From contig NZ_JADMKC010000018.1 in the NCBI RefSeq assembly GCF_018780105.1, positions 160,160 through 224,159 on the forward strand: 64,000 bases of DNA, read 5' to 3'. The notes below the pieces were generated by a model. The model did not search any database. It was not told the DNA's origin and saw only the letters and a program-made list of their open reading frames with translations. Source of the stretch: Thiobacillus sp. GTDB lineage: Bacteria > Pseudomonadota > Gammaproteobacteria > Burkholderiales > Thiobacillaceae. How positions within the stretch are numbered: position 1 is the stretch's first letter; each line of letters opens with the position of its first letter. Below, piece after piece: positions 53,590 to 62,242 of this stretch. Position numbers and translations under genes: made by a program.

Positions 53590-54972
53590 TCACGCTGCCC
53601 CCTTGTGATACTTCGCCAGCTCGACTTCCGAAACACGGATCAACGTGTCCGGCGGCAGCATCGACAACAGATCCCAGGCGAGATTAAGCGTTTCATGGAT
53701 GCTGCGGTCCTCGTCCTCGCCCTGGCCGATGAAACGGCGCTCGAAGGCGTCGGCAAATTCCAGGGTACGGCGGTCGGCGTCACTCAATTCCTCGGCGCCG
53801 ATGATGGCAGCCAGCCCCCTTACTTCCAGCGCTTTGGCATAACTGGAAAACAGCTGGCTGGCGACGTGCGGGTGATCCTCGCGGGTGAAGTTCTTGCCGA
53901 TGCCGTCCTTCATCAATCGTGACAGGGACGGCAACACGGTCACCGGCGGGTACACGCCCTGGTTGGCGAGCTCGCGCCCGAGCACGATCTGTCCTTCGGT
54001 GATGTAGCCGGTGAGGTCGGGGATCGGGTGGGTAATGTCGTCGGACGGCATCGACAGCACCGGGATCATGGTGATCGAGCCGCGCCGGTTCTTGATGCGC
54101 CCGGCCCGCTCGTAAAGCTCGGCGAGATCGGAATACAGATAACCCGGATAGCCCTTGCGCGCCGGCACGTCGCCGCGCAGCACCGCCACTTCGCGCAACG
54201 CTTCGGCGTAGGCGGTCATGTCGGTCATCACCACCAGCACGTGGTAGTCGAGGTCGAAGGCCAGGTATTCGGCGGCGGTGAGCGCGGCGCGCGGGGTCAG
54301 CAGGCGTTCGATCACCGGCTCGTCGGCCAGGTTGAGGAACATCACCACCTTGTTCAGCACCCCGCTTTCCTCGAAACTTTCCTGGAAAAAGCGCGCGTCG
54401 GCGTGCGAGGCGCCAAAGGCGGCGAACACCACCACAAATTCGGCGGCCTCCTCGCCCAGCAGCCTAGCCTGGCGCACGATCTGCGCCGCCACCCGGTTGT
54501 GCGGCAGCCCGCCGCCGGAAAAGATCGGCAGCTTCTGTCCGCGCGTCAGCGAATTCATGCCGTCGATGGCGGAAATGCCGGTCTGGATAAATTCGCGCGG
54601 ATAAGCGCGCGCCGCCGGATTGAGCGGCTCGCCATTGATGTCGCGGCGGTCGGCGGAAATGATCGGCGGCCGGCCGTCGCGCGGCAGACCTGAACCGTTG
54701 AATACGCGGCCCATGATGTCGCGCGACAGCGGCAGCTTGAACGGCTCGTCGAGGAAGCGCACCCAGGTATTTTCCAGATCGAGTGCGTCGGTCCCCTCGA
54801 ACACTTCCACCAGCACTGCATCGTCGGCCGCGCGGATCACCAGGCCGGAACGAATGCGTCCCGCATGATCGCGCAATTGCACGCGTGAACCGGCCGCCAC
54901 ACCGGGCACGCCGCCCATGACGACGAGGCCCCCCTGGGCGGAGGTGGCGGTACGGAATTCGATATTTTTCAT
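53590..54972 (-). CDS. ntpB: V/A-type ATPase subunit B
   Basis: 460 aa non-catalytic ring subunit. YPREFIQTGISAIDGMNSLT, GQKLPIFSGGGLPHNRVAAQ (degenerate P-loop), RKGYPGYLYSDLAELYERAG, PSDDITHPIPDLTGYITEGQ and LPSLSRLMKDGIG are diagnostic. Overlaps the DUF559 gene by 4 bp, not ntpA directly as is usual. Full length. Confidence 0.97.
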   Translation of the reverse strand: MKNIEFRTATSAQGGLVVMGGVPGVAAGSRVQLRDHAGRIRSGLVIRAADDAVLVEVFEGTDALDLENTWVRFLDEPFKLPLSRDIMGRVFNGSGLPRDGRPPIISADRRDINGEPLNPAARAYPREFIQTGISAIDGMNSLTRGQKLPIFSGGGLPHNRVAAQIVRQARLLGEEAAEFVVVFAAFGASHADARFFQESFEESGVLNKVVMFLNLADEPVIERLLTPRAALTAAEYLAFDLDYHVLVVMTDMTAYAEALREVAVLRGDVPARKGYPGYLYSDLAELYERAGRIKNRRGSITMIPVLSMPSDDITHPIPDLTGYITEGQIVLGRELANQGVYPPVTVLPSLSRLMKDGIGKNFTREDHPHVASQLFSSYAKALEVRGLAAIIGAEELSDADRRTLEFADAFERRFIGQGEDEDRSIHETLNLAWDLLSMLPPDTLIRVSEVELAKYHKGAA

Positions 54973-55457
54973 GGCGTGGCCCCACCCTCTCCCCCGGCCC
55001 CTCCCCCCTCAAGGGGGAGGGGAGAAATTGGCTCATTGCCAGTGTTTTTCTCCTCGCCATGGATGGCAGTACTAGCCCCTCTCCCTTGAGGGGAGAGGGG
55101 TTGGGGAGAGGGTGAGGCCTCGGCGAAAACGCCCGCCATTCGGCCAATATCCTCCAGCACCTCCTCCAGATTGCCCATCACCTCGTTGTTCCAGTAACGC
55201 AACACCACATACCCCTCCGATTTCAGCCAAGCATCGCGAGCCGCGTCATATTCAATTCGTTCCTGATGCTGCCCGCCATCCAGTTCCACGATCAGCTTCT
55301 TGTCTGCACATAGAAAATCCACGATATAGACCCCGATGGGTTGTTGGCGACGGAATTTCAATCCGGACAGGCGATGCGCGCGTAAGTGCAACCAAAGAAG
55401 GCTCTCGCTATCGGTCTGCGTGGTGCGAAGTTGGCGGGCGAAGTCGAGTGATCTCAT
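54969..55457 (-). CDS. DUF559 (restriction-endonuclease-like) protein inside the ATPase operon
   Basis: 162 aa. Residues 1-110 are a DUF559/Vsr-like domain: LRTTQTDSESLLWLHLRAHR, GLKFRRQQPIGVYIVDFLC, KLIVELDGGQH, GYVVLRYWNNEV. The VDF, ELD and Q pattern matches a PD-(D/E)XK-type site. The last ~50 residues are encoded by two inverted GC-rich palindromic repeats (SPSPQPLSPQGRG, SPLPLEGGGAGGEG). ATG overlaps the ntpA stop by 4 bp and TGA overlaps ntpB by 4 bp. Not an ATPase part; looks like an insertion adapted to the operon. Confidence 0.88.
   Translation of the reverse strand: MRSLDFARQLRTTQTDSESLLWLHLRAHRLSGLKFRRQQPIGVYIVDFLCADKKLIVELDGGQHQERIEYDAARDAWLKSEGYVVLRYWNNEVMGNLEEVLEDIGRMAGVFAEASPSPQPLSPQGRGASTAIHGEEKNTGNEPISPLPLEGGGAGGEGGATP
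54983..55024 (-). repeat. CCCTCTCCC/CTCAAGGG palindromic repeat, copy 1
   Basis: About 42 bp (CACCCTCTCCCCCGG, CCCCTCAAGGGGGAGGGG), inside the 3' end of the DUF559 gene. Inverted relative to copy 2. Confidence 0.8.
55076..55117 (+). repeat. CCCTCTCCC/CTCAAGGG palindromic repeat, copy 2
   Basis: CCCCTCTCCCTTGAGGGGAG then AGGGGTTGGGGAGAGGG. With copy 1 it makes an inverted pair about 50 bp apart, like a BIME. Confidence 0.8.
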
Positions 55458-57286
55458 GTTTGCGATCCAGGCGCTTGCGCGCTCACCCTCTCCCCCTGCC
55501 CCTCTCCCCTCAAGGGAGAGGGGTGGTGCGCGTATTCCTGCAGCAGTGGCTCGAATGCGTCAGGGATGGCGGCAATCTTAGCCTTCAATGCAGCGAGCTC
55601 ATCCGAGCTGTGCTGGCTTTTCCAGCGCCGCGCCTGGGACAACAGCGGCATCTGGATCAGTCTTCTCGCGGGCGCGCCGAGCTTCACCAGTTTCAGACCG
55701 TGGCGATAGATTTCCAGCAGTGCTGCCAGCAGCGCATATTGTTTTTCCGGCGAAGCGAAGCTGTCCACTTCATCGGTGGCCGCCTGCTGTAGCAAGCCTT
55801 CCTTGATCAGACCCGCCGCTTCCAGCGTCCAGCGCTGTTCGCTCGATAGCGCTTCGACACCCACCAGATTGACGATGCGCTGTAACTCTTCGGACGCGGC
55901 GAGCAAATCCAGCGCTTCGGCGCGATCGCGTTCCCAATTCGGATCAACGTGTTGCGCCCACCACTTGGCAGCCGAACCCACGTAACCGGAAAAGCTTTCC
56001 AGCCAGTCCACCGCCGGGTAATGACGCGCATCGGCGAGCTCCTTCGACAGCGCCCAGAAGGTCTGGATGATTTCCTTGGTGTGGCTGGTCACCGGTTCGG
56101 AGAAGTCGCCACCAGGCGGCGACACTGCACCGATCAGCGTCACCGAACCGTGGTCGCCGGCGCAGGTTTCCACCCGCCCGGCGCGCTCGTAGAACGCCGC
56201 GAGCCGCGAGCCGAGGTAAGCCGGATAACCTTCCTCCACCGGCATCTGCCCCAGCCGTCCGGCGACTTCGCGCAGCGCTTCGGCCCAGCGGCTGGTCGAA
56301 TCGGCCACCATCACCACGTCGTAGCCCTGGTCGCGGAAATATTCGGCAATCGTGATGCCGACGTAGATCGACGCTTCGCGCGCGACCACCGGCATGTTGG
56401 AGGTGTTGGCCACCAGCAGCGTGCGTTCCATCAGCGGGCGTCCAGTGTGCGGGTCGGTCAGCAAGGGCATCGATTCGAGCACGTCGGTCAGTTCGTTGCC
56501 GCGCTCGCCACAGCCGACGTAGATGACGATTTCGGCATTGCACCAGCGCGCGATCTGTTGCTGCAGCATGGTCTTGCCGGCGCCGAAGGGGCCGGGGATC
56601 GCCGCCTTGCCGCCCTTGAGCAGCGGGTAGAAAGTATCGAGGATGCGCTGACCGGTGATCAGCGGCACCACCGCATGGTCGCGCTGCCTGAACGGACGCG
56701 GGGTGCGCACCGGCCAACGATGGAACAGGTAGAGTTTTTCTATGCGGCCGTCGGCGAGCTTGACCCGGCCGATCGCTTCTTCCAGGCTGTAATCGCCTTC
56801 CGGCGCCAGTTCCAGCAGTTCGCCCCGGATCAGCGGCGGGGTCAGGATGCGGTGCCGGATCGATTCGGTTTCCTGCACGCTGCCCAGCACGTCGCCGCCG
56901 ATCAGCGCGCTGCCGGCCTGGCGAGCCGGCTCCGGTACGAAATGCCAGCGGGTGTCGCGCGGCAGCGCAGGAACCGCCACGCCGCGCGCGATGCGGTCGC
57001 CGCTTTGTTCCCACACTGCCTGCAGCGGCCGCTGCACCCCGTCGAAAATGGCGCCGAGTAGCCCCGGGCCAAGCTCCACCGACAGCGGCCACCCCAGGCC
57101 CTCCGCCACTTCGCCGGGACGCAGGCCGGCGGTGTCCTCGTACAGCTGCGCCAGCGCCGTGTCGCCGTCACGGCCGATCACTTCGCCGACCAGCCCCATG
57201 CGCCCCACCCGCACCTGCTCGCCGATCACCGTCTGCGGCAGTTCGAGTTTGACCAGAGGGCCGTTGATTTCGAGAATTTTGCCCAT
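55454..57286 (-). CDS. ntpA: V/A-type ATPase catalytic subunit A
   Basis: 610 aa. Walker A GPFGAGKTMLQQQIARW near residue 228, the non-homologous insertion (SVELGPGLLGAIFDGVQRPL region), VYVGCGERGNELTDVL-like segment, YVGITIAEYFRDQGYDVVMV, DSTSRWAEALREVAGRL, EEGYPAYLGSRLAAFYERAG and SGYVGSAAKWWAQ. Catalytic ATP site intact. The last ~25 residues (PSPLRGEGQGERVSA) are encoded by palindromic repeat copy 3, which extends the C-terminus. Confidence 0.97.
   Translation of the reverse strand: MGKILEINGPLVKLELPQTVIGEQVRVGRMGLVGEVIGRDGDTALAQLYEDTAGLRPGEVAEGLGWPLSVELGPGLLGAIFDGVQRPLQAVWEQSGDRIARGVAVPALPRDTRWHFVPEPARQAGSALIGGDVLGSVQETESIRHRILTPPLIRGELLELAPEGDYSLEEAIGRVKLADGRIEKLYLFHRWPVRTPRPFRQRDHAVVPLITGQRILDTFYPLLKGGKAAIPGPFGAGKTMLQQQIARWCNAEIVIYVGCGERGNELTDVLESMPLLTDPHTGRPLMERTLLVANTSNMPVVAREASIYVGITIAEYFRDQGYDVVMVADSTSRWAEALREVAGRLGQMPVEEGYPAYLGSRLAAFYERAGRVETCAGDHGSVTLIGAVSPPGGDFSEPVTSHTKEIIQTFWALSKELADARHYPAVDWLESFSGYVGSAAKWWAQHVDPNWERDRAEALDLLAASEELQRIVNLVGVEALSSEQRWTLEAAGLIKEGLLQQAATDEVDSFASPEKQYALLAALLEIYRHGLKLVKLGAPARRLIQMPLLSQARRWKSQHSSDELAALKAKIAAIPDAFEPLLQEYAHHPSPLRGEGQGERVSAQAPGSQT
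55482..55523 (-). repeat. CCCTCTCCC/CTCAAGGG palindromic repeat, copy 3
   Basis: CTCACCCTCTCCCCCTGCCC then CTCTCCCCTCAAGGGAGAGG; same orientation as copy 1, within the 3' end of ntpA. Confidence 0.8.
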
Positions 57287-57290
57287 GTTC

Positions 57291-57941
57291 CTATCCGTGA
57301 ATGAGCGTGCCGAGATCAGGTGCGCTGGCGAACAGGCGCTCCATCGTCACCCGTGCCAACTCGTCGGCGAGACGTGCCTGCCGCGCCTCGAAAGTCTGAT
57401 CGAGCTGCGCACGGTTATCCGCCAGCCGCACGCGGATGCCGCCTTCGCTCGGCTGGCTGTGGCTGGTCAGCTTGAGCACGCGTCCGGGTGCGGCGCGCGC
57501 GCTGATGTCGTCCCACAGCGGCAACAAGCGTTTTTCATCTTCCGGCCGCACTTCCGCCAGCAACTCGCCCGCTGGCAGTGCCTGGGCCGCCGCTGCCAAC
57601 CAGGCTTCGAGTACCGCGAGATAGCGCGCCTCGTCCTGCACCAGTTGATGGAAACGGCTCTTGACTGCGGACAGCGTGGCTTCGGTGAGCGCCCAGCGCA
57701 GCCGGTCAAGCTCGGCGGCCAGCCGCGTTTCAGCCGCCTGGGTTTGCCGTCGAACCAGACGCTCGGCCTCGACCCGGGCGACAAGAATCTCGCGTTCTTC
57801 CGCAAGCTTCAGCTTGTCTGCCGACTCGGCAAGGATGCGTGCACGCGCGGATTCCGCGTTCTGCAAGGCTTCGCGCGCCAGCGTCCCGGCCTGCTGGATC
57901 AGTGCCTGTTCGAGTTGGGAAACCTGCGCATCCGCTTCCAT
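57291..57941 (-). CDS. ntpE: V/A-type ATPase subunit E (peripheral stalk)
   Basis: 216 aa. Residues 1-115 are a long charged helix (LEQALIQQAGTLAREALQNA, EILVARVEAERLVRRQTQAA); the C-terminal half is an alpha/beta head (PEDEKRLLPLWDDI, GGIRVRLADNRAQLDQTFEA). Weakly conserved family; assignment rests on size, helix and position 4 bp before ntpA. Confidence 0.82.
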   Translation of the reverse strand: MEADAQVSQLEQALIQQAGTLAREALQNAESARARILAESADKLKLAEEREILVARVEAERLVRRQTQAAETRLAAELDRLRWALTEATLSAVKSRFHQLVQDEARYLAVLEAWLAAAAQALPAGELLAEVRPEDEKRLLPLWDDISARAAPGRVLKLTSHSQPSEGGIRVRLADNRAQLDQTFEARQARLADELARVTMERLFASAPDLGTLIHG

Positions 57942-57954
57942 TTATTGCTCCAAA

Positions 57955-58026
57955 AAAACATTTGAGAGGCAAGAGTCAAGAATCAAGCAACTTCTCATCT
58001 CACTTCTCGCATCCTGAATCTTGCAT
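57955..58026. repeat. short dyad-rich spacer between ntpF and ntpE
   Basis: Contains GAGTCAAGAATCAAGCAACT and, inverted, CTTCTCGCATCCTGAATCTTGC. A third small repeat family in this operon's gaps. Confidence 0.4.
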
Positions 58027-58365
58027 CTACTTCAAGGCATCCGGCCCCAGCACCGCGCGCACCACCGCGTCCACCGCCGGTGCGTAATCCTGCGGCGCCG
58101 GCAAAGGGGGCAGTTCGGTGATGACGATACGGCCGCCTTCATTGCGCAGCCGGTTCAGCCAGTAACCATCGGCATGTGCCAGATGGGTTTCCAGCAGCAC
58201 CAGTGCCGCGTCGCCGCTTTGCGCCAGTTGTTCGAGCACGATTTCCACGGTGGCTGCATCGGCGTCGACATGCACTTCGGCGCCGATCAGGTTGAACCCC
58301 CCCGCGAGGCCCGCGCTGCCCAGCACCACCAGACGCGCACTGCCAGTTTCATGCGCCCCGTGCAT
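58027..58365 (-). CDS. ntpF: V/A-type ATPase subunit F
   Basis: 112 aa from ATG 58365; the frame upstream to 58479 shadows ntpK. RLVVLGSAGLAGGFNLIGAE at the N-terminus and GRIVITELPPLPAP in the second half match the F/NtpF Rossmann-like fold. Sits on the central stalk. 4 bp after ntpK. Small and weakly conserved, so context matters. Confidence 0.82.
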   Translation of the reverse strand: MHGAHETGSARLVVLGSAGLAGGFNLIGAEVHVDADAATVEIVLEQLAQSGDAALVLLETHLAHADGYWLNRLRNEGGRIVITELPPLPAPQDYAPAVDAVVRAVLGPDALK

Positions 58366-58369
58366 CGAC

Positions 58370-58807
58370 TCAGAGTTTGCCGAGCAACAGGATGGACATG
58401 ACCAGCCCGTAAATCGCGATCCCTTCGGCCAGCCCCATATACACCAGGGTGCGGCCGAACATCTCGGGTTTTTCGGCAATGACTGCGAGCGAGGCCGAGC
58501 CGATCGGACCCAGCGCGAGGGCAGCGGCGATCGCGGCCAGCCCTGTCGGCAGGCCGATGCCCAACAACGCCAGCCCCTTGCCCAGCGTAATCTCCACGCC
58601 AGCGCCGGCCGCAGGTTCGGCCGCCATCACCTCCTGCACCCCCAGCAGCATCACCCCGGCAAGCCCCAGTCCGAACAGGACAAGATTGGCCAGCACGCCG
58701 CCCTTCAGCCACGCTGTCGGCATGCACCGCGGCCTGAACGTCAGCCAGAGGCCCGCGCCCAGCGTCGCCGCCACCGGCAGGCTCATCAATGCAATCATCC
58801 AGTTCAT
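58370..58807 (-). CDS. ntpK: V/A-type ATPase rotor-ring subunit K
   Basis: 145 aa from ATG 58807, four TM helices (two fused hairpins). TM3-4: GLAAIAAALALGPIGSASLA and VYMGLAEGIAIYGLVMSILL, with the ion-binding Glu in LAEGIAIYGL. The first hairpin (LMSLPVAATLGAGLWLTF, VLANLVLFGLGLAGVMLLG) has no acidic residue. No Gln stands in TM2 where Na+-type rings have one, which leans towards H+; this is inference. Confidence 0.9.
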   Translation of the reverse strand: MNWMIALMSLPVAATLGAGLWLTFRPRCMPTAWLKGGVLANLVLFGLGLAGVMLLGVQEVMAAEPAAGAGVEITLGKGLALLGIGLPTGLAAIAAALALGPIGSASLAVIAEKPEMFGRTLVYMGLAEGIAIYGLVMSILLLGKL

Positions 58808-58821
58808 GTTTTCTCCTTTTT

Positions 58822-58920
58822 TGGTAAACGGTGAGCGGTAAGCGGTGAGGCGGAATGCCTCTCCGCCCACGGCTCACTGCTCACAATTTTCCCCTCACCC
58901 CTCACCGCTTCCCGCTCACC
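58822..58920. repeat. GGTGAGC-type imperfect inverted repeat between ntpI and ntpK
   Basis: GGTAAACGGTGAGCGGTAAG and GCGGTGAGGCGG on one side; GGCTCACTGCTCAC and CCCCTCACCCCTCACCG on the other. Same family as 53500-53586. It fills the 108-bp ntpI-ntpK gap and touches the ntpI stop. Confidence 0.65.
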
Positions 58921-60799
58921 CCTCACCCAGCCGCAAGGGCACGAACGCCCGGCCATCGCCGTTGAAAAAGCGCGAGAAGCCTTCGTAATACATCAGCCTC
59001 AGCGCCTGGATGGCGACGATGCCGCCTTCGAGCACGATGATCACGCTATTGCCCAGCACGATCGCGACGGCATGACCGGCCGTCTCCAGTCCATTGGCGA
59101 TGGTAAACACCGCCAGTGCCAGCGCCACGTGGTTGAGACTGAACGCTGCCACGCGCATGAATGACAGGGTGTTGGAAAACTGGCTGATCGCCATTTCCAG
59201 CGTCTCGATCAGCGTCACCATGATGCGTTCGCCCGTCCCGCCCGGCGCCTCGTGCCATTTGTAGCCCGCCACGACAGCGATACCCGCGCCCGCCAGCAGC
59301 CAGAACGGCAGCGCGACATCGAGCACGCCGACCAGACTGGCCAGTCCACCGATGGCGCCCAGAAAAAACACCAGCCCGGCGAGTCCGTTCGAATCGAGCA
59401 CGGCTGCAGCGGTCCGGCCTGCCGCCCATCGGTTGCCTGTGTTGACCAGCAGGGTGAATGCGATAAAGCCGACGCCGAAGGCCACCGCTATCCCCAGCAC
59501 CCGGACCGGGTCGTGCATCGGCGACTGCCAGAGCGGCCGGATCACCTCCTCGTAACCAAAGACGCTGCCGTACAAAAGCCCGAACAGCATCGACACTGCG
59601 CCAGCCGCAACACCGACCCAGGCGATACGCCCGAAGCGCCGGCCCAGAAAGGCAGCCAGCAACAGGATCACCGCGCCATGCCCGACATCGCCAAACATGG
59701 CGCCAAACAGCAACAGGTAGGCAAAAGCAAATGGCAAAGCCGGGTCGAATTCGCCGTAGCGCGGCACCCCATAGCTTTTCACCAGCGGGATAAAAGGCTG
59801 AAGCCAGCCGGGGTAGCGCATCAGCGACGGCACGTCGGCGCGTTCTCCCGCGACGGGTTCGCGCAGATCGAGCCAGTACCGCCCATGAAAACGGGTGTCC
59901 AGCAGGGCGCGCAGCACATGCACGTGCCGCCGGGGAACCCAGCCCGACAGGGCGGTCAATCCGCCCTTGCCGCGCACGCTGGCCAAAGCGGCCTCGGCCA
60001 GCGGCCGCGCCAGCGCAAGCCGCAGCCGTGCTTCGTGCAGACGCGGGCCGAAACGCTCGCGCAAACCGGCCATGAGCTGACAGGTGGTGCCCGATTCAGC
60101 ATCCATCCGGACGCGCTCGGCTTCGAGCCAGGCGCGGGCTGCCTGCGGGCGCGTGCGCAGTTCGTCCGGCACCGGCAGTTGGCGCCAGCCTGCCTGGGCC
60201 AGCAGGCCGCGCACCTCCGCCTGGCGGGATCGCGGGCCGGCAATGACCGCAAACACCTGCTCGCCAAGCTGATCGAAACGCGTGACCAGATGTCCGGTCA
60301 TCGCCAGTGCCTCGGTCACGCGCTTGAGCTCCGTCACCGGCAGGCTGCCGATGTTGAGTGCCAGCAGGCTGTCGGCGCGCAGCAGGTGGGCAAGATCGAC
60401 ATTCAGGTGCTCCAGTTTGGCGAGCGTGTCTTCCAGCACGTCGAGATGACTGCGTGCCTCCGCGACCTGAATTTCGCTTTCGTGACAGGCAAGACAGGCC
60501 GTCCACACCTCTTTCAGCCAGCCGTTCAATTCCTGCAGGTCGGCCAGCGCCGGCGCTTCGGCATCAGCAGGCAACTGCAGCGGGCCGCTATTGCCGCATT
60601 GTTCCAGCAGTTTGGACAGGCGGGCCTCGGCCTCCAGCCAGGCTTCGCGGTAGGTGGCGGCGGGCGATTCCGCCAGCGCGTCGAGACTGCAGGGCGCGGG
60701 ATTGAACACACCGAAGCGCGCCAGTTCCAGCGCGGCATCCTGCGTTTCGGAGGCCAGCAGCAGCACATGCATCCTGAGCATGGGTTCGGTACGCAGCAT
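58916..60799 (-). CDS. ntpI: V/A-type ATPase stator subunit I (a subunit)
   Basis: 627 aa. N-terminal cytosolic half (residues 1-310) is helical and collar-forming (LTALSGWVPRRHVHVLRALL). C-terminal half has about seven TM helices: FAFAYLLLFGAMFGDVGHGA, AVSMLFGLLYGSVFGYEE, and ETLEMAISQFSNTLSFMRVA with the conserved channel Arg in SFMRVAAFSLNH. Carries the half-channels next to the K ring. Starts at ATG 60799, which shares a base with the ntpC stop. Confidence 0.93.
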   Translation of the reverse strand: MLRTEPMLRMHVLLLASETQDAALELARFGVFNPAPCSLDALAESPAATYREAWLEAEARLSKLLEQCGNSGPLQLPADAEAPALADLQELNGWLKEVWTACLACHESEIQVAEARSHLDVLEDTLAKLEHLNVDLAHLLRADSLLALNIGSLPVTELKRVTEALAMTGHLVTRFDQLGEQVFAVIAGPRSRQAEVRGLLAQAGWRQLPVPDELRTRPQAARAWLEAERVRMDAESGTTCQLMAGLRERFGPRLHEARLRLALARPLAEAALASVRGKGGLTALSGWVPRRHVHVLRALLDTRFHGRYWLDLREPVAGERADVPSLMRYPGWLQPFIPLVKSYGVPRYGEFDPALPFAFAYLLLFGAMFGDVGHGAVILLLAAFLGRRFGRIAWVGVAAGAVSMLFGLLYGSVFGYEEVIRPLWQSPMHDPVRVLGIAVAFGVGFIAFTLLVNTGNRWAAGRTAAAVLDSNGLAGLVFFLGAIGGLASLVGVLDVALPFWLLAGAGIAVVAGYKWHEAPGGTGERIMVTLIETLEMAISQFSNTLSFMRVAAFSLNHVALALAVFTIANGLETAGHAVAIVLGNSVIIVLEGGIVAIQALRLMYYEGFSRFFNGDGRAFVPLRLGEG

Positions 60800-61836
60800 C
60801 AGGCCGCCTCGGGTACGCGCTGCAAGGCCTGGCGAATGTCGCCTGCTGCAAGGCCCAGATGGCGGCCGCGCAGCACCGCGCGCAGCGCACGCAGATCGCG
60901 TTCGCGCAGGATCAGGTAGGCGAACGCGCGCGCAATCGCGGGGGCGCGCGAACGCAGCACCTTCTGTGCCTCGCTGGCGGCCAGACGCTCCATGCGGGCG
61001 AACACCCCGGGAATATCGACCGCGCCGGACAAGGGCGTCCGCCAGACCCGGGGCAAGGCAGCCAGCACAGCCTGCAAGCTGTCGAGCGCGGCCAGCTCCT
61101 GCAAGCGCGCGCTGGGCAGGCTGTAACGAGAACCGATCAGCAGGTAATACACCTGTGCCGGTGGCAATTTGTAATTGAAACGATAGCGCAGCAGCCACAC
61201 CAGGTTGATGCGGTCGATGAGCCGGGCCATCAGGGTGTGGAACGGCGCACCCACCGTGTCTTCCAGGGGTTTCGCGCGCAGGGCCAGGCCTTCGTAATAA
61301 GCGTGATCCAGCGCCGCATCCAGGCTGAACGGATCATGGCTCTGCTCGAAGGCACGCCGGGCATGGCGCACGATGTCGGCATAGGGACCGGCCTCCAGCC
61401 GTCTCAATAGCTCGCCCACGTCCTCGGCATGCGCCAGATTCTGGATATCGAGCCGGCCGAAGCTGCCCATCGGCGTCAGCCGGGCCAGCACGGCGGCGGG
61501 CCGCTCGCCGGTCATCTTGCTGCGCAGCAGGGTCTTGACGTTGGAAATCTCGAAACGCGCCGTCCAGAAAGTCAGAAAACTGCGCGCATCGCCGGACAGC
61601 GGCCGGATCAGCACCCGCGTCTCGTCGAGCACCTCGGCAATGATGCGCTGCTCCAGCGAGCGGGCATTCTGCCGGTCGGCCGGGTTGACGAAGCCTGCCG
61701 CCAGCTGCGGCAGGCCGCGCTGCATCAGCGCGCCGGCAATTTCCGCATCCGGTGCGGCGACCAGTGCATCGAGCGCCACGTCCTGCCACAGGCGGCTGGC
61801 ATACAGGCTGACACGGGTATCGAGGTAGGCGGACAT
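60799..61836 (-). CDS. ntpC: V/A-type ATPase subunit C (d-like)
   Basis: 345 aa, helical funnel joining the rotor ring to the central stalk. FEISNVKTLLRSKMTGERPA, YYEGLALRAKPLEDTVG, RLIDRINLVWLLRYRFNYKL and YYLLIGSRYSL follow the vATP-synt_AC39 pattern. Overlaps ntpI by one base; 85 bp after the small stalk gene. Confidence 0.9.
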   Translation of the reverse strand: MSAYLDTRVSLYASRLWQDVALDALVAAPDAEIAGALMQRGLPQLAAGFVNPADRQNARSLEQRIIAEVLDETRVLIRPLSGDARSFLTFWTARFEISNVKTLLRSKMTGERPAAVLARLTPMGSFGRLDIQNLAHAEDVGELLRRLEAGPYADIVRHARRAFEQSHDPFSLDAALDHAYYEGLALRAKPLEDTVGAPFHTLMARLIDRINLVWLLRYRFNYKLPPAQVYYLLIGSRYSLPSARLQELAALDSLQAVLAALPRVWRTPLSGAVDIPGVFARMERLAASEAQKVLRSRAPAIARAFAYLILRERDLRALRAVLRGRHLGLAAGDIRQALQRVPEAA

Positions 61837-61921
61837 GAAGAGGGGAAATCGCGTTCGGATCGGGGCATTGGCGGGGCATTAGCCCCCCTACCCCGCTTGT
61901 CCGCTCAGCAAGGACAAACGC

Positions 61922-62239
61922 TCATACGGAAGGATCCAGCAACAGGGCGAACGCCGCATTCACCGCCTCGGTTTCGTGGCGCGCCGCCAGTTCACGCAGG
62001 CTGCGCTGACGCTCGCCGTATTTGCGGCTGATTTCGGCCACGGCCTGATCGGCGCGCCCGTGCGCCTCGTTCAGGTAAGGCGCCCGCAGTTCGGCACGAC
62101 GGGCGTCGAAGCGCGCCTCGGCAGTGCGCACCGCCTCCAGTGCATCGTCGATAATGCGCTGGCGTTCAATGCCGGCAGCGTCGATCACCGCTTGTGCACG
62201 GGCTTCGGCTTCCAGCAGGCGCTGCAGCTGATCGTCCAC
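61922..62239 (-). CDS. small stalk subunit (G/H-like) of the V/A-type ATPase
   Basis: 105 aa from GTG 62239. Almost entirely one charged helix (LLEAEARAQAVIDAAGIERQ, AISRKYGERQRSL-like) as in subunit G/H, which pairs with E in the peripheral stalk. 3 bp after hupE. Named by size, coiled coil and position. Confidence 0.75.
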   Translation of the reverse strand: MDDQLQRLLEAEARAQAVIDAAGIERQRIIDDALEAVRTAEARFDARRAELRAPYLNEAHGRADQAVAEISRKYGERQRSLRELAARHETEAVNAAFALLLDPSV

Positions 62240-62242
62240 CGT

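Noticed and set aside
59252-60919. 555-codon plus-strand frame opposite ntpI
   Set aside because: Gln/Arg/His-rich shadow of a membrane-protein gene whose TM helices are clear on the minus strand.
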